Source: Nonomuraea pusilla
GTDB lineage: Bacteria > Actinomycetota > Actinomycetes > Streptosporangiales > Streptosporangiaceae
Direction: 5' to 3'
Assembly (NCBI RefSeq): GCF_900109355.1
Contig: NZ_FOBF01000012.1
Span: 1-64,000, forward strand
DNA length: 64,000 bases
Shown here: positions 27,534-35,231 of the stretch, one piece after another
Layout of the letters: each line of letters opens with the position of its first letter
Position numbering within the stretch: the first letter of the stretch is position 1
Program-made: the position numbers and the translations under genes
Notes under the pieces: model-generated
What the model saw: the letters and a program-made list of their open reading frames with translations, nothing else
Databases searched by the model: none
What the model was told of the DNA's origin: nothing

Positions 27534-27866
27534 ATGGAGACGTACTCACTGGAGAGCCGGGCACGGGGGCTGCTGGAACGGGCCGCCGCCTCGTCGGGGC
27601 GGGCCGCGGAGACGCTCGTCGGCGGGAGCGGGCGGGTGCTGCGCCAGACGCTCCTGGCGCTCACCGCGGGCACCTCGCTCGCCGAGCACGACAACCCGGG
27701 CGAGGCGACCCTGCTGGTGGTCAAGGGCAGCGTACGGCTGCGCAGCGGCGAGGAGTCGTGGGAGGGATCCGCCGGAGACCTGCTGACGGTGCCCGGCGCC
27801 CGCCACAGCCTGGAGGCCCTGCAGGACGCCGCGGTGCTGCTCAGCGTCGCCAGGACGGGGAGCTGA
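27534..27866 (+). CDS. Small cupin-domain protein
   Basis: This 110-residue single cupin has motif 1 around HDNPGEATLLVVKGSVRL and motif 2 around PGARHSLEAL. The metal-binding set looks incomplete (one His in each motif plus Glu). It resembles small stress-response or anti-sigma-associated cupins, but no function can be assigned. The ATG at 27534 follows a weak GGCGG-type site. The gene trails the LysR gene by 48 bp and may be co-transcribed. It converges on an RsbW-like ATPase gene. Confidence 0.75.
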   Translation: METYSLESRARGLLERAAASSGRAAETLVGGSGRVLRQTLLALTAGTSLAEHDNPGEATLLVVKGSVRLRSGEESWEGSAGDLLTVPGARHSLEALQDAAVLLSVARTGS

Positions 27867-27917
27867 CCCGCGCGGCCGGGCGCGCCGGCGTCCTCGCGGA
27901 CCCCGGCCGTCCGCCCC

Positions 27918-28430
27918 TCACGGCTTGCCCTCCTCCCGCAGCAGCTCGAACCAGACCGTCGTCGAGCCGTCGCTCCTGGCGAAGCCCCAGCGGTGGCTGA
28001 GCGCGTCCACCAGCGGCAGGCCGCGGCCGGTCGTCGCGCCCGCGCCCGTGCGGCACACGCACGGCGGGCCGTCCGACCCGGCGTCGGCGACGTACACGCG
28101 GACGAGCTCGTCGGAGCTGCGCACCGCCACGGTGAAGGAGCCGCCCGCGCCCGACCGGGAGTGCAGGACCGCGTTCGTGGCCAGCTCGCTGGTGAGCAGC
28201 AGGCAGTCGTCGTGGAGCGGGTCGTCCCTGCCGAGTGCCGCGGTCACGAGGGCCCTGGCCCTGGACACCTGCGACGGCAGGCCCGCCAGCACGATCTCGC
28301 GGCGTCCCTGCCCCGGGCCGGCCGCGCGGGCGGGCCTCTCCTGGGCGGGACGGGCTCCGTTGACGCGGTGGGACTCCAGCGGTGTCACGGCGATCTCCCC
28401 CAATGATGGCCCCGATGATGGCGACGTCAT
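27918..28430 (-). CDS. RsbW/HATPase_c-like ATP-binding regulatory protein (second copy)
   Basis: This 170-residue GHKL protein has a basic, low-complexity N-terminus (about 1-45). It also has the N box LLTSELATNAVLHS, the G1 loop VADAGSDGPP and the G2 box TTGRGLPLVDALSHRWGF. It is the same small regulatory kinase family as 7665-8144, with little similarity outside the motifs. Neighbouring genes do not include an anti-sigma antagonist. The start ATG at 28430 lies after GGGGCG. The 188-bp divergent gap upstream has an AT-rich patch near 28455-28490 that probably holds its promoter. Confidence 0.85.
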   Translation of the reverse strand: MTSPSSGPSLGEIAVTPLESHRVNGARPAQERPARAAGPGQGRREIVLAGLPSQVSRARALVTAALGRDDPLHDDCLLLTSELATNAVLHSRSGAGGSFTVAVRSSDELVRVYVADAGSDGPPCVCRTGAGATTGRGLPLVDALSHRWGFARSDGSTTVWFELLREEGKP

Positions 28431-28618
28431 GAGACGCCCCAGACCGCCGCCGGAGATTATCGCGAAAAGGTAGGAATGCTCTTTCCCGTGGTCGCCTGCG
28501 TGACCGGTTCCGGCGACCGAGTACGCTGCGATCGACGAGTCGTCTAGGAGGGGTGCCTGCCCGTGGGGGAGCGCAGCGAACACAGCAGCCAGCCCGCCCG
28601 GCCGTCCGGGGAGGCCGC

Positions 28619-29086
28619 GTGAGCAGCCTGGAGGCCGTCTGGGTGCGGCCGTACGACGAGCCCGGGTCGGCGGTGGTCACCGGCGTCTTCGACATCCTGC
28701 ACGTCGGCCACGTGCGCTACCTCGGCGCCGTGGCGGCGCGCGGGCTCCCGCTCGTGGTGGGCGTCGAGGACGACCCCCGCGTGCGGGCGTGGAAGGGGCC
28801 GACCCGGCCGTTCAACCCGGCCGCCGAACGCGCCGAGGTGCTGGCCGCCCTGCGGTTCGTCACCGGCGTGTTCATCGTGACGGGGCCGCCGCAGGCGCAC
28901 GGGCCCGAGGACTACATCGACCTGCTGGCCCCGATGCGTCCCGGCGCGCTCGCCCACACGAGCGGCGACCCGCACGCGGGGTCCCGCGCGGCCGCCGCGG
29001 CCATCCTCGGGGCGGAGTGCTGGGAGATGCCGGCCATCCCCGACCGCTCCACCACCCGCATCGTCAAGGCGGCCGGCAGAGGCTGA
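28619..29086 (+). CDS. Cytidylyltransferase-like nucleotidyltransferase
   Basis: This 155-residue protein has the nucleotidyltransferase signature GVFDILHVGHVRYL (HxGH) and, near the end, DRSTTRIVK, matching the ISTTxI block. The length and motifs fit the CTP/ATP-transferring family that includes glycerol-3-phosphate cytidylyltransferase and the HldE/RfaE adenylyltransferase domain. Substrate unknown. The GTG at 28619 follows GGGAGG five bases upstream. A PAP2-like membrane protein gene follows 51 bp downstream, which hints at a role in lipid or glycopolymer precursor metabolism, but this is weak. Confidence 0.85.
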   Translation: MSSLEAVWVRPYDEPGSAVVTGVFDILHVGHVRYLGAVAARGLPLVVGVEDDPRVRAWKGPTRPFNPAAERAEVLAALRFVTGVFIVTGPPQAHGPEDYIDLLAPMRPGALAHTSGDPHAGSRAAAAAILGAECWEMPAIPDRSTTRIVKAAGRG

Positions 29087-29137
29087 CCCCCACAGGTTCG
29101 CGGCCCGGCGGGCCATGATCGCGTACTGTGTCGTGAC

Positions 29138-29725
29138 ATGACAGGCGATGTGCTGGCTCGGCGGGTGACCGACCTGCTGGCGCCCCAGGTGCTGGTCATC
29201 GGGATGCCCCCGGCCGTCGGGCTGCTCGGCCAGGGCTGGGCGGGCGCCGCGTGGGGGCTGATGGCGTCCGCGCTGTGCGGGGGCGTGCCCGCCGCGGTGA
29301 TCGCGCTCGGCGTCCGCTCGGGCAGGCTCGACTCCCACCACATCGTCGACCGCGCCCGCCGCACCGGCCCGCTGCTCGCCGCCGTGGCGGCGGTGCTGGC
29401 GGCGCTGGTGCTGCTCGTCGCGCTCGGCGCGCCCACGCTGCTGGTCGCCACCGTGACCGCGATGCTCGTGGCGCTGGCCGTGACGGTGCCCGTCACGCTG
29501 CGCTGGAAGATCTCGTTCCACGCCGCGGTGTGCGCGGGGACGGTCGTGGTGCTGGCGCACGTCCTGCCCGCGGTGCCCACCCTGCTCGCCGGGGCCGCCG
29601 TCGTGGCGCTGGTCTGCTGGTCGCGGGTACGCCTCGCGCACCACACCTGGCCGCAGGTCGGGGCGGGGGCCGTGACGGGGGCGCTCGTCACGTGGGGCAC
29701 GCTCGCCGCGTTCGGCCTCGGCTAG
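29138..29725 (+). CDS. PAP2-like integral membrane phosphatase (short form)
   Basis: This 195-residue protein has five or six helices. The PAP2-like residues are spread as WKISFHAAV (the PSGH equivalent, with ISFH) and SRVRLAHHTWPQVGAGAVTGA, quoted in part as SRVRLAHHTWPQVGAG (the SRxxxxxH block). The first motif is seen only as a basic loop (VDRARRTGP). It may dephosphorylate a lipid phosphate, but active-site completeness is uncertain. The start ATG at 29138 follows a TACTGTGTCGTGAC region with a -10-like TACTGT. It forms a likely unit with the cytidylyltransferase upstream. Confidence 0.75.
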   Translation: MTGDVLARRVTDLLAPQVLVIGMPPAVGLLGQGWAGAAWGLMASALCGGVPAAVIALGVRSGRLDSHHIVDRARRTGPLLAAVAAVLAALVLLVALGAPTLLVATVTAMLVALAVTVPVTLRWKISFHAAVCAGTVVVLAHVLPAVPTLLAGAAVVALVCWSRVRLAHHTWPQVGAGAVTGALVTWGTLAAFGLG

Positions 29726-29783
29726 GCCGCCCGTACGTCCCCTGGCCCGGAATAGGGGCGGACGGCGCGGGGTTGGCGCGAGC

Positions 29784-30527
29784 ATGGATGCCACGAGCCG
29801 CGGCCGGGTGCGCGTCGAGCGCACGGCCAAGCGTGTCAGGACCTATCTGGGCGGGCGGCCGGTGGCCGACACCACGCGCGCCCTCCTGGTGTGGGAGGTC
29901 CCGTACTACCCCACCTACTACTTCCCGCTGGAGGACGTCGAGCCGTCGGCGCTCAAGCCCACAGGGGAGACCAGCCACTCGCCGAGCAGGGGCGACGCGG
30001 AGGTCCACACGGTCGTCTCGGGGGCGGCGCAGGCGCCGGGCGCCGCCCTCGTCCACCGGGAATCACCGCTGGAGCAGATCCGGGGGCACGTCCGCTTCGA
30101 CTGGGACGCCATGGACGCCTGGTTCGAGGAGGACGAGGAGGTCTACGTCCACGCCCGCGACCCGTACACGCGCGTGGACGTCCTGCCCAGCTCCCGCCAC
30201 GTCCGGGTGGAGGTCGACGGCGTGACGGTCGCGGACTCGCGGAGCCCGCGCATCCTGTTCGAGACGGGCCTGCCGCCCCGCTACTACCTGCCGAAGACCG
30301 ACGTGCGGCTCGACCTGCTGGAGCACACCGACACCGTCACGCGCTGCCCGTACAAGGGCACGGCCGAGTACTGGTCGGTCAACGGCCGCCGCGACCTGGC
30401 CTGGTCGTACCGGACGCCGCTGCCGGAGAGCCGGGGGATCGCGGGGCTCGTCGCCTTCTACGACGAGAAGCTCGACGTCTACGTGGACGGCGTGCTGCAG
30501 GAGCGCCCCGTCACGAAGTTCTCCTGA
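29784..30527 (+). CDS. Tandem DUF427 protein
   Basis: This 247-residue protein consists of two DUF427 domains. The first (about 8-115) is incomplete or divergent, with WEVPYYPTYYFPLEDV. The second (about 135-240) contains FETGLPPRYYLPKTDVRLDL, CPYKGTAEYWSV and VAFYDEKLDVYVDG, the canonical pattern. Function unknown; the fold is a small all-beta barrel. The start ATG at 29784 lacks a strong ribosome site. The 3' end is tandemly duplicated across the stop codon (30518-30543). Confidence 0.85.
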   Translation: MDATSRGRVRVERTAKRVRTYLGGRPVADTTRALLVWEVPYYPTYYFPLEDVEPSALKPTGETSHSPSRGDAEVHTVVSGAAQAPGAALVHRESPLEQIRGHVRFDWDAMDAWFEEDEEVYVHARDPYTRVDVLPSSRHVRVEVDGVTVADSRSPRILFETGLPPRYYLPKTDVRLDLLEHTDTVTRCPYKGTAEYWSVNGRRDLAWSYRTPLPESRGIAGLVAFYDEKLDVYVDGVLQERPVTKFS

Positions 30528-30543
30528 GCGGTTCTCCTGAGCG
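30518..30543 (+). repeat. 13-bp tandem duplication spanning the DUF427 stop codon
   Basis: GTTCTCCTGAGCG occurs at 30518-30530 and again at 30531-30543. The stop TGA (30525-30527) is inside the unit, so the duplication adds only 3' untranslated sequence. Confidence 0.85.
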
Positions 30544-30677
30544 GCGGTCACGCCGCCCACAGCGGGTCGCGGCCGAGGTGGCGGAGGAGGGCGGCCACCT
30601 CGTCGTCGCCCTCCTGCTCGGGCAGGGCGGCGGCGTACGCGCCCCACGCGCGCAGCGGCTCGACGACGGGGGAAGAA

Positions 30678-30698
30678 CGGCCGGCAGGCGGCCGGCCG
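30678..30698 (-). terminator. Hairpin after the peptidase operon
   Basis: CGGCCGGC-AGGCG-GCCGGCCG forms an 8-bp stem with a 5-nt loop 23 bp past the M20 stop, followed on the - strand by GTTCTTCCCCC. A second palindrome, CCGGGACGTCCCGG, lies at 30706-30719. The rest of the 190-bp gap (30548-30670) reads as protein-like sequence on the - strand (PLRAWGAYAAALPEQEGDDE) but has no start codon and may be a gene remnant. Confidence 0.55.
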
Positions 30699-30720
30699 GA
30701 TCTCCCCGGGACGTCCCGGA

Positions 30721-31983
30721 TCAGGTGAGCAGGCGCGTCAGCACCCGGGTCCCGAACTCCAGGCCCTCCACCGGCACCCGCTCGTCCTTGCCGTGGAACA
30801 TCCCGAAGTAGTCCAGGTCGGGCCTGAGCATGAGCGGCGCGAAGCCGTAGCCCTTGATGCCGATCCTGGCGAACGACTTCGCGTCGGTGCCGCCGCTCAT
30901 CACGTACGGCACGGGCCTGGCCAGCGGGTCCTCGGCCAGCAGCGAGCCGGCCAGCTCGTCGAAGAACGCCGACGGGTACGGCGCCGACGGCGCCTCCTCC
31001 AGGTTGACGAACTCCCGGGTGATCTTCGGCCCGAGCAGCTCGTCGATCGTGTCCAGGAACTCCTCCTGCAGGCCCGGCAGGTAGCGCCCATCGACGTGCG
31101 CCTCGGCCGTCGAGGGCACGACGTTCACCTTGTAGCCCGCGTGGAGCATCGTCGGGTTCGCCGAGTTGCGGATCTGGCCCTTGAACAGGCTGCCCAGCGG
31201 GCCGAGCCGGGCGGCCTCCTCGTCGAGCCTGTCGAGGTCCACCGGCTGCCCGGTGATCTCCGACAGGCTCTGGATGAGCGCCGCGACCGACGGCGTCAGC
31301 CGCACCGGCCACTGGTGGGCGGCCACCCGCGACAGCGCGTGGGCCAGCGTGGCGACCGGGTTGTCCACGGCGGGACGCGACCCGTGCCCGGCCACGCCGT
31401 GCGCCGTCAGCTTCATCCACGCGGTGCCGCGCTCGCCCACCGCGATCGGGTAGACGCGGTGCCCGCCGGACGCCACGCTGAAGCCGCCCGACTCGCTGAT
31501 GGCCTCGGTCACGCCGTCGAACAGCTCCCGGTGCTCGGTCACCGCGTGCCGCGAGCCGTAGTCGCCCGTCGCCTCCTCGTCGGCCAGGAACGCCACCACC
31601 AGGTCGCGCCGGGGCCGCACCCCCCGCGCGGCCAGGTCGAGCACGGTCGCGAGCGTCATCGCGCACGACCCCTTCATGTCGACCGCGCCCCGCCCGTACA
31701 CGCAGTCGTCGTCGATCTCACCCGAGAACGGGTGCATCCGCCACTCCGCCGGGTCGGCCGGCACGACGTCCAGGTGGCCGTGGATGAGCAGGGCGTCGGG
31801 CGAGTCGCCGTCGATCCTGGCCACGACCGTGGTCCGCTTCGGCGCCGACTCGAACACCACCGGGTCCAGCCCGGCGTCGGCCAGCAGCGTGGCGACGTAC
31901 TCGGCGGCCGGGCGCTCGCCCGAACCCGGGTTGGTGGTGTCGAACCTGATCAGATCCGAGCAGATCTCCGCGACGTTCTTCAC
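30721..31983 (-). CDS. M20/M25/M40-family metallopeptidase
   Basis: This 420-residue dinuclear zinc hydrolase has the metal ligands in IHGHLDVVP (His), GRGAVDMKG (bridging Asp) and ADEEATGDYG (Glu-Glu, catalytic and ligand). The dimerisation lid follows, from about 185 with GVAGHGSRPAVDNP, and the late SGGTDAK block is present. It would cleave a dipeptide, N-acyl amino acid or similar. The GTG at 31983 overlaps the S9 peptidase stop by four bases (GTGA) with GGGGAG upstream, so it is coupled to it. It is the third gene of the C39-S9-M20 operon and has no signal peptide. Confidence 0.92.
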   Translation of the reverse strand: MKNVAEICSDLIRFDTTNPGSGERPAAEYVATLLADAGLDPVVFESAPKRTTVVARIDGDSPDALLIHGHLDVVPADPAEWRMHPFSGEIDDDCVYGRGAVDMKGSCAMTLATVLDLAARGVRPRRDLVVAFLADEEATGDYGSRHAVTEHRELFDGVTEAISESGGFSVASGGHRVYPIAVGERGTAWMKLTAHGVAGHGSRPAVDNPVATLAHALSRVAAHQWPVRLTPSVAALIQSLSEITGQPVDLDRLDEEAARLGPLGSLFKGQIRNSANPTMLHAGYKVNVVPSTAEAHVDGRYLPGLQEEFLDTIDELLGPKITREFVNLEEAPSAPYPSAFFDELAGSLLAEDPLARPVPYVMSGGTDAKSFARIGIKGYGFAPLMLRPDLDYFGMFHGKDERVPVEGLEFGTRVLTRLLT

Positions 31984-33842
31984 GCTCTCCCCTTCAAGGT
32001 CAACGGCCGCACCTCGGGGAACTCCATGTCGAAGATCAGCCCGTAGAAGGCCAGCTCGGCTTCCAGCACCGCAACGATGGTCTCTTCCCTTCGCCAGCCG
32101 TGCTGCTCGCCAGGGAACGTGAGCAATGCCCACTCTTTGCCGTGCTTGTCCAGTTCGGCGACGAACCTCTCGGCTTGGCTGACGTCCACGATGGCGTCCT
32201 CCAGACCGTGCAACATCAGACATGGGCCCGACGCCTGGTGCGCGTGCAGCAGCGGCGACCGGTCGGTGTACCTCTGCCGCGTCTCGGGAAGCGGGCCCAC
32301 CAGACCGTCCAGGTAGCGCGACTCGAAGTCGTGCGTCTCCGCCGCCCAGCTCTCCGGGTCGGTGATGGCGTAGTGGGCGACGCCGCCCGCGAAGACGTCG
32401 CTGTGCACCAGCGCCGCGACCGTGGTCCAGCCGCCCGCGCTGCCGCCCCTGATCGCCAGCTTGCCCGCGTCGGCGCGGCCCATCGCGACCAGGCCGCGCG
32501 CCACCCTGGCGCAGTCCTGGACGTCCACCACGCCCCACTGGTGGCGCAGCCGCTCCCGGTAGGCCCGGCCGTAGCCGGTGGAGCCGCCGTAGTTGACCAC
32601 CGCGACGCCCAGCCCCCTGCTGGTGAAGTAGGCGATCTCCAGGTCGAGGACGATCGGCCTGCTGCTCGTCGGCCCGCCGTGCACGAAGATCACGTACGGG
32701 GCGGGCCCGCGCACGCCGCGCGGCGGGTACAGGTGCGCGTGGACGCCCTCGACCGTGACCGCCTCCGGCTGCGGCAGCAGGTCGCGGTCCGGCAGCGGCT
32801 TGGGCGCCGACACCACCTCGCACGCGCCGCCGCCGAGGTCGGCGAGCACCACCTCCAGCGGCGTGTACGGGGTCCCCCGCACCGCCGCCACCTTGCCGCC
32901 CGCCACCGAGACCGTCGAGGCCCAGTACGTCGCGTCGCCCCCGACGTCCCCGATCTCCCCGGTCTGCGGGTCGAGGACGCCCAGGCGGCGGTGGTCGGCG
33001 GTGCCGTACACGACGGCCAGGCGGTCGCCCGCCGGCGCGAGGTAGGTGTTGCCCGGCTTCCACGCGGGCCCGCCGAACTCCAGCTCCACCGGCGTCAGGT
33101 TGCGCGCCGGCGTGCCGTCGAGCGGCACCAGGTGGACGTTCCACCAGCCCGTCGGGTCGGTCACCGCGTACAGCGAGGACCCGTCGCGCCACTCGGCCTG
33201 CGCCACCGACTCCTCCGGCCCGCCCGCCACCACCCGGTACGGCCCGGCCGTGCCGTCGGGCAGCAGCGGGGCCACGCACAGCTCGGTGCCGTCCCACGGC
33301 ATGTCGGGGTGGTTCCAGCCGATCCACGCGACGTGCCGCCCGTCGGGGGAGACCGCGGGGTTCATGAGGAAGTGGTGCGCCCCGGCCACCACCACGCGCG
33401 GCGGGCCGCCGTCCAGCGGCACCGCGACCAGGTCGCGCACGTCGTCCGTCTCGCGCACCGCCCACACCTCGCGCAGGCCGCGCGGCAGGCGGAGGTCGGC
33501 GTAACGCGACGGGCCCTCCGGCGTGAGCGGCACGGGCTCGGCGCCCGGCCCGTCGACGCGGTAGAGGCGCTGGTCGGCCCAGTTCGTGAAGACGAGCCCG
33601 CCCCCCGGCAGAGGACGCCACGACCGGCCGCCGTACTCGATCACCCGGTTCCTCGCGTTCCAGCCGGGCGGCAGCGCGTCGGCCCGCGAACCGTCCGGCA
33701 GGCGGCGCACCACGCAGCGCCTGCCGCCCTCGTGGGGCCGGGGCTCGTCCCACCAGACCTCGACGCCGGAAGGCGTCTCCACGGCCTCCACCCACTGGGG
33801 GCCGCCGTCGGTGCGGGCGACGTCGATCGGTCGAATGCTCAT
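31980..33842 (-). CDS. S9-family prolyl oligopeptidase
   Basis: This 620-residue protein has an N-terminal seven-bladed propeller (about 30-370, with repeats such as AVSPDGRHVAWIGW) and a C-terminal alpha/beta hydrolase domain. The nucleophile is in GGSAGGWTT, the acid in GLEDAIVDVS and the base in GEQHGWRRE; the oxyanion block is IFVHGGPTSS. Prolyl-oligopeptidase/acylaminoacyl-peptidase type, cytoplasmic. The start ATG at 33842 lies six bases after the C39 stop, and the 3' end is coupled to M20. Cleavage of small peptides released or imported from outside is the natural inference. Confidence 0.93.
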   Translation of the reverse strand: MSIRPIDVARTDGGPQWVEAVETPSGVEVWWDEPRPHEGGRRCVVRRLPDGSRADALPPGWNARNRVIEYGGRSWRPLPGGGLVFTNWADQRLYRVDGPGAEPVPLTPEGPSRYADLRLPRGLREVWAVRETDDVRDLVAVPLDGGPPRVVVAGAHHFLMNPAVSPDGRHVAWIGWNHPDMPWDGTELCVAPLLPDGTAGPYRVVAGGPEESVAQAEWRDGSSLYAVTDPTGWWNVHLVPLDGTPARNLTPVELEFGGPAWKPGNTYLAPAGDRLAVVYGTADHRRLGVLDPQTGEIGDVGGDATYWASTVSVAGGKVAAVRGTPYTPLEVVLADLGGGACEVVSAPKPLPDRDLLPQPEAVTVEGVHAHLYPPRGVRGPAPYVIFVHGGPTSSRPIVLDLEIAYFTSRGLGVAVVNYGGSTGYGRAYRERLRHQWGVVDVQDCARVARGLVAMGRADAGKLAIRGGSAGGWTTVAALVHSDVFAGGVAHYAITDPESWAAETHDFESRYLDGLVGPLPETRQRYTDRSPLLHAHQASGPCLMLHGLEDAIVDVSQAERFVAELDKHGKEWALLTFPGEQHGWRREETIVAVLEAELAFYGLIFDMEFPEVRPLTLKGRA

Positions 33843-33847
33843 TTCTT

Positions 33848-34960
33848 TCACCAATTGCCATCAGGGGAGTCGGGCAGGGAGACGTCGGGCGGGTGGAGGA
33901 CGTACACGATGCCCCCGCTGCCCCCACTGCCCCCGCTGCCCGGGCTCCGCAGCCACACGTTCTCGAACGCCGCGCGGGGGTAGACGCGGCGGACCCCCGC
34001 GTCGTCCGGCGCGGCCGGGTCGTTCACGACGACGTCGCCACCGGCCGTGACGCCGGTCACGACGAGGAGGTGCCCGTTCGTGGAGTAGCAGGACCCCGGC
34101 AACTCCGCCGCCTTGAACGACAGGGACGCCACCAGCGGGATCCCGGCCCGCGCGAACAGCTCAAGCTCGGCGGCCGACCGCAGCCGCGTCACGAACCCGG
34201 ACAACCCGTAGCGGCCCGCGTAGGCGACGTTGAACGGCCAGTTGCCCGTGCCCTGGTAGCTGTGGTCGTACACGCCCGCCGCCGCGTGGTCCACGGCAGG
34301 CGCGGGGTCGTCGTCGCCCATCAGGGCCAGCTCGTCGGGGCCGGGGCCGCGGCCCCAGAAGCCCAGCACCATGGCCACCGACGCCGGGCTGCACCAGTTC
34401 GCGCCGCCGCCGTCGAGGTGCGGATGGTGCCCGGCGTGCGCGTGCTGCGAGTGCCTGGGCACGTCCAGTTCCACCGCGTGCCTGGGCACGTCCAGCTCAA
34501 CCGCGCCGCCGCCCGACGGCCTGCCGGTCGTGACGGGACGCGGCGGAACCGCCGAGGCCAGCACCCCCAGCCCCGTCAGCAGCGCGCCCTCGCCGTGCGC
34601 CGTGACCCGCACCTGGTAGGCCACCACGGGCCGCCGCGCCACGAACGTGTCCACGGCCACGTCGCCGTCGCCGTCGCCCTGCCCCGGCACCGAGGTGCGC
34701 GGGTCGCCGTGCTCCGACCAGCGGCCCATCACGTACCACTTCGACCACGAGGGGCGCTCCGCCGTGCGGACCCGCAGCTCCACCTCGATCCAGCAGCCGG
34801 CCGGCGTGCGGGCCGTCCACGACGGCACGAGCTGCGTGGCCGCGAAGCCCACCGCCCGCTCCTCGCCGGTCCACGCCTCGCCGCCACGCAGCGCCTCGCC
34901 GGGCACGGCGAAGCGGGTGAAGGCGACGGGCGCCAGATCGACGGTGAGCACCGGACCCAT
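33848..34960 (-). CDS. C39-like cysteine peptidase (Peptidase_C39_2)
   Basis: This 370-residue protein has an N-terminal beta-rich domain (about 1-150) and then a papain-like C39_2 domain. The catalytic Cys190 is in NWCSPASVAMVLGFWG, His297 in STNGHLLVVTGV and the Asp/Asn in VVVNDPAAP. Between the domains is a histidine-rich hinge (SQHAHAGHHPHLD) and a duplicated VELDVPRH unit. No signal peptide or membrane helix is visible, although many relatives are exported. It begins the C39-S9-M20 operon. The start ATG at 34960 is the most conservative; an upstream ATG at 34987 or 35059 is possible. C39_2 proteins cleave leader peptides or Gly-Gly-like sites. Confidence 0.82.
   Translation of the reverse strand: MGPVLTVDLAPVAFTRFAVPGEALRGGEAWTGEERAVGFAATQLVPSWTARTPAGCWIEVELRVRTAERPSWSKWYVMGRWSEHGDPRTSVPGQGDGDGDVAVDTFVARRPVVAYQVRVTAHGEGALLTGLGVLASAVPPRPVTTGRPSGGGAVELDVPRHAVELDVPRHSQHAHAGHHPHLDGGGANWCSPASVAMVLGFWGRGPGPDELALMGDDDPAPAVDHAAAGVYDHSYQGTGNWPFNVAYAGRYGLSGFVTRLRSAAELELFARAGIPLVASLSFKAAELPGSCYSTNGHLLVVTGVTAGGDVVVNDPAAPDDAGVRRVYPRAAFENVWLRSPGSGGSGGSGGIVYVLHPPDVSLPDSPDGNW
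34451..34504. repeat. 27-bp in-frame tandem duplication inside the C39 peptidase gene
   Basis: Units 34451-34477 and 34478-34504 differ at two positions and encode VELDVPRHA/VELDVPRHS-type repeats just before the His-rich hinge. Confidence 0.85.
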
Positions 34961-35057
34961 TGTGGCCGGAGGCTCCCCACGGCGCATCGGTTGGTTTACG
35001 TACCAGGCACGACGGGCCCTCCCGATTGTGTCGGTGACGATCTCTATGGTTCCCGGC

Positions 35058-35231
35058 ATGACTCACGCGGTACAGGCGTATTCCCACGCCGGGCCGTCCG
35101 CGCTCGCCGGCGGCCGCCTCGGCCTGTCCACGTCCGGCGGCACGGCGTCGTCCGGCCCGCAGACGCACCCCCTGCTCCTCAGCGGCCGGCTCGCCCAGCC
35201 GGCCCCGGCCGCCGTGGAGGTGGACGCGTGA
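35058..35231 (+). pseudogene. N-terminal remnant of a SWIM-zinc-finger gene, probable internal deletion
   Basis: A 57-codon frame starts MTHAVQAYSHAGPSALAGGR, continues LGLSTSGGTASSGPQTHPLL and ends in AVEVDA. In actinobacteria the gene directly upstream of DUF6493 genes is usually a SWIM zinc finger protein whose N-terminus, as I recall, has the same pattern (AY..PSAL, TSGG, SGP..HP). Here only about 45 of its several hundred residues remain. The last codons join in frame to what looks like its normal C-terminus, whose stop overlaps the next start (GTGA). I infer one internal deletion. It could instead be a genuine small gene; the divergent C39 promoter is upstream. Confidence 0.45.
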
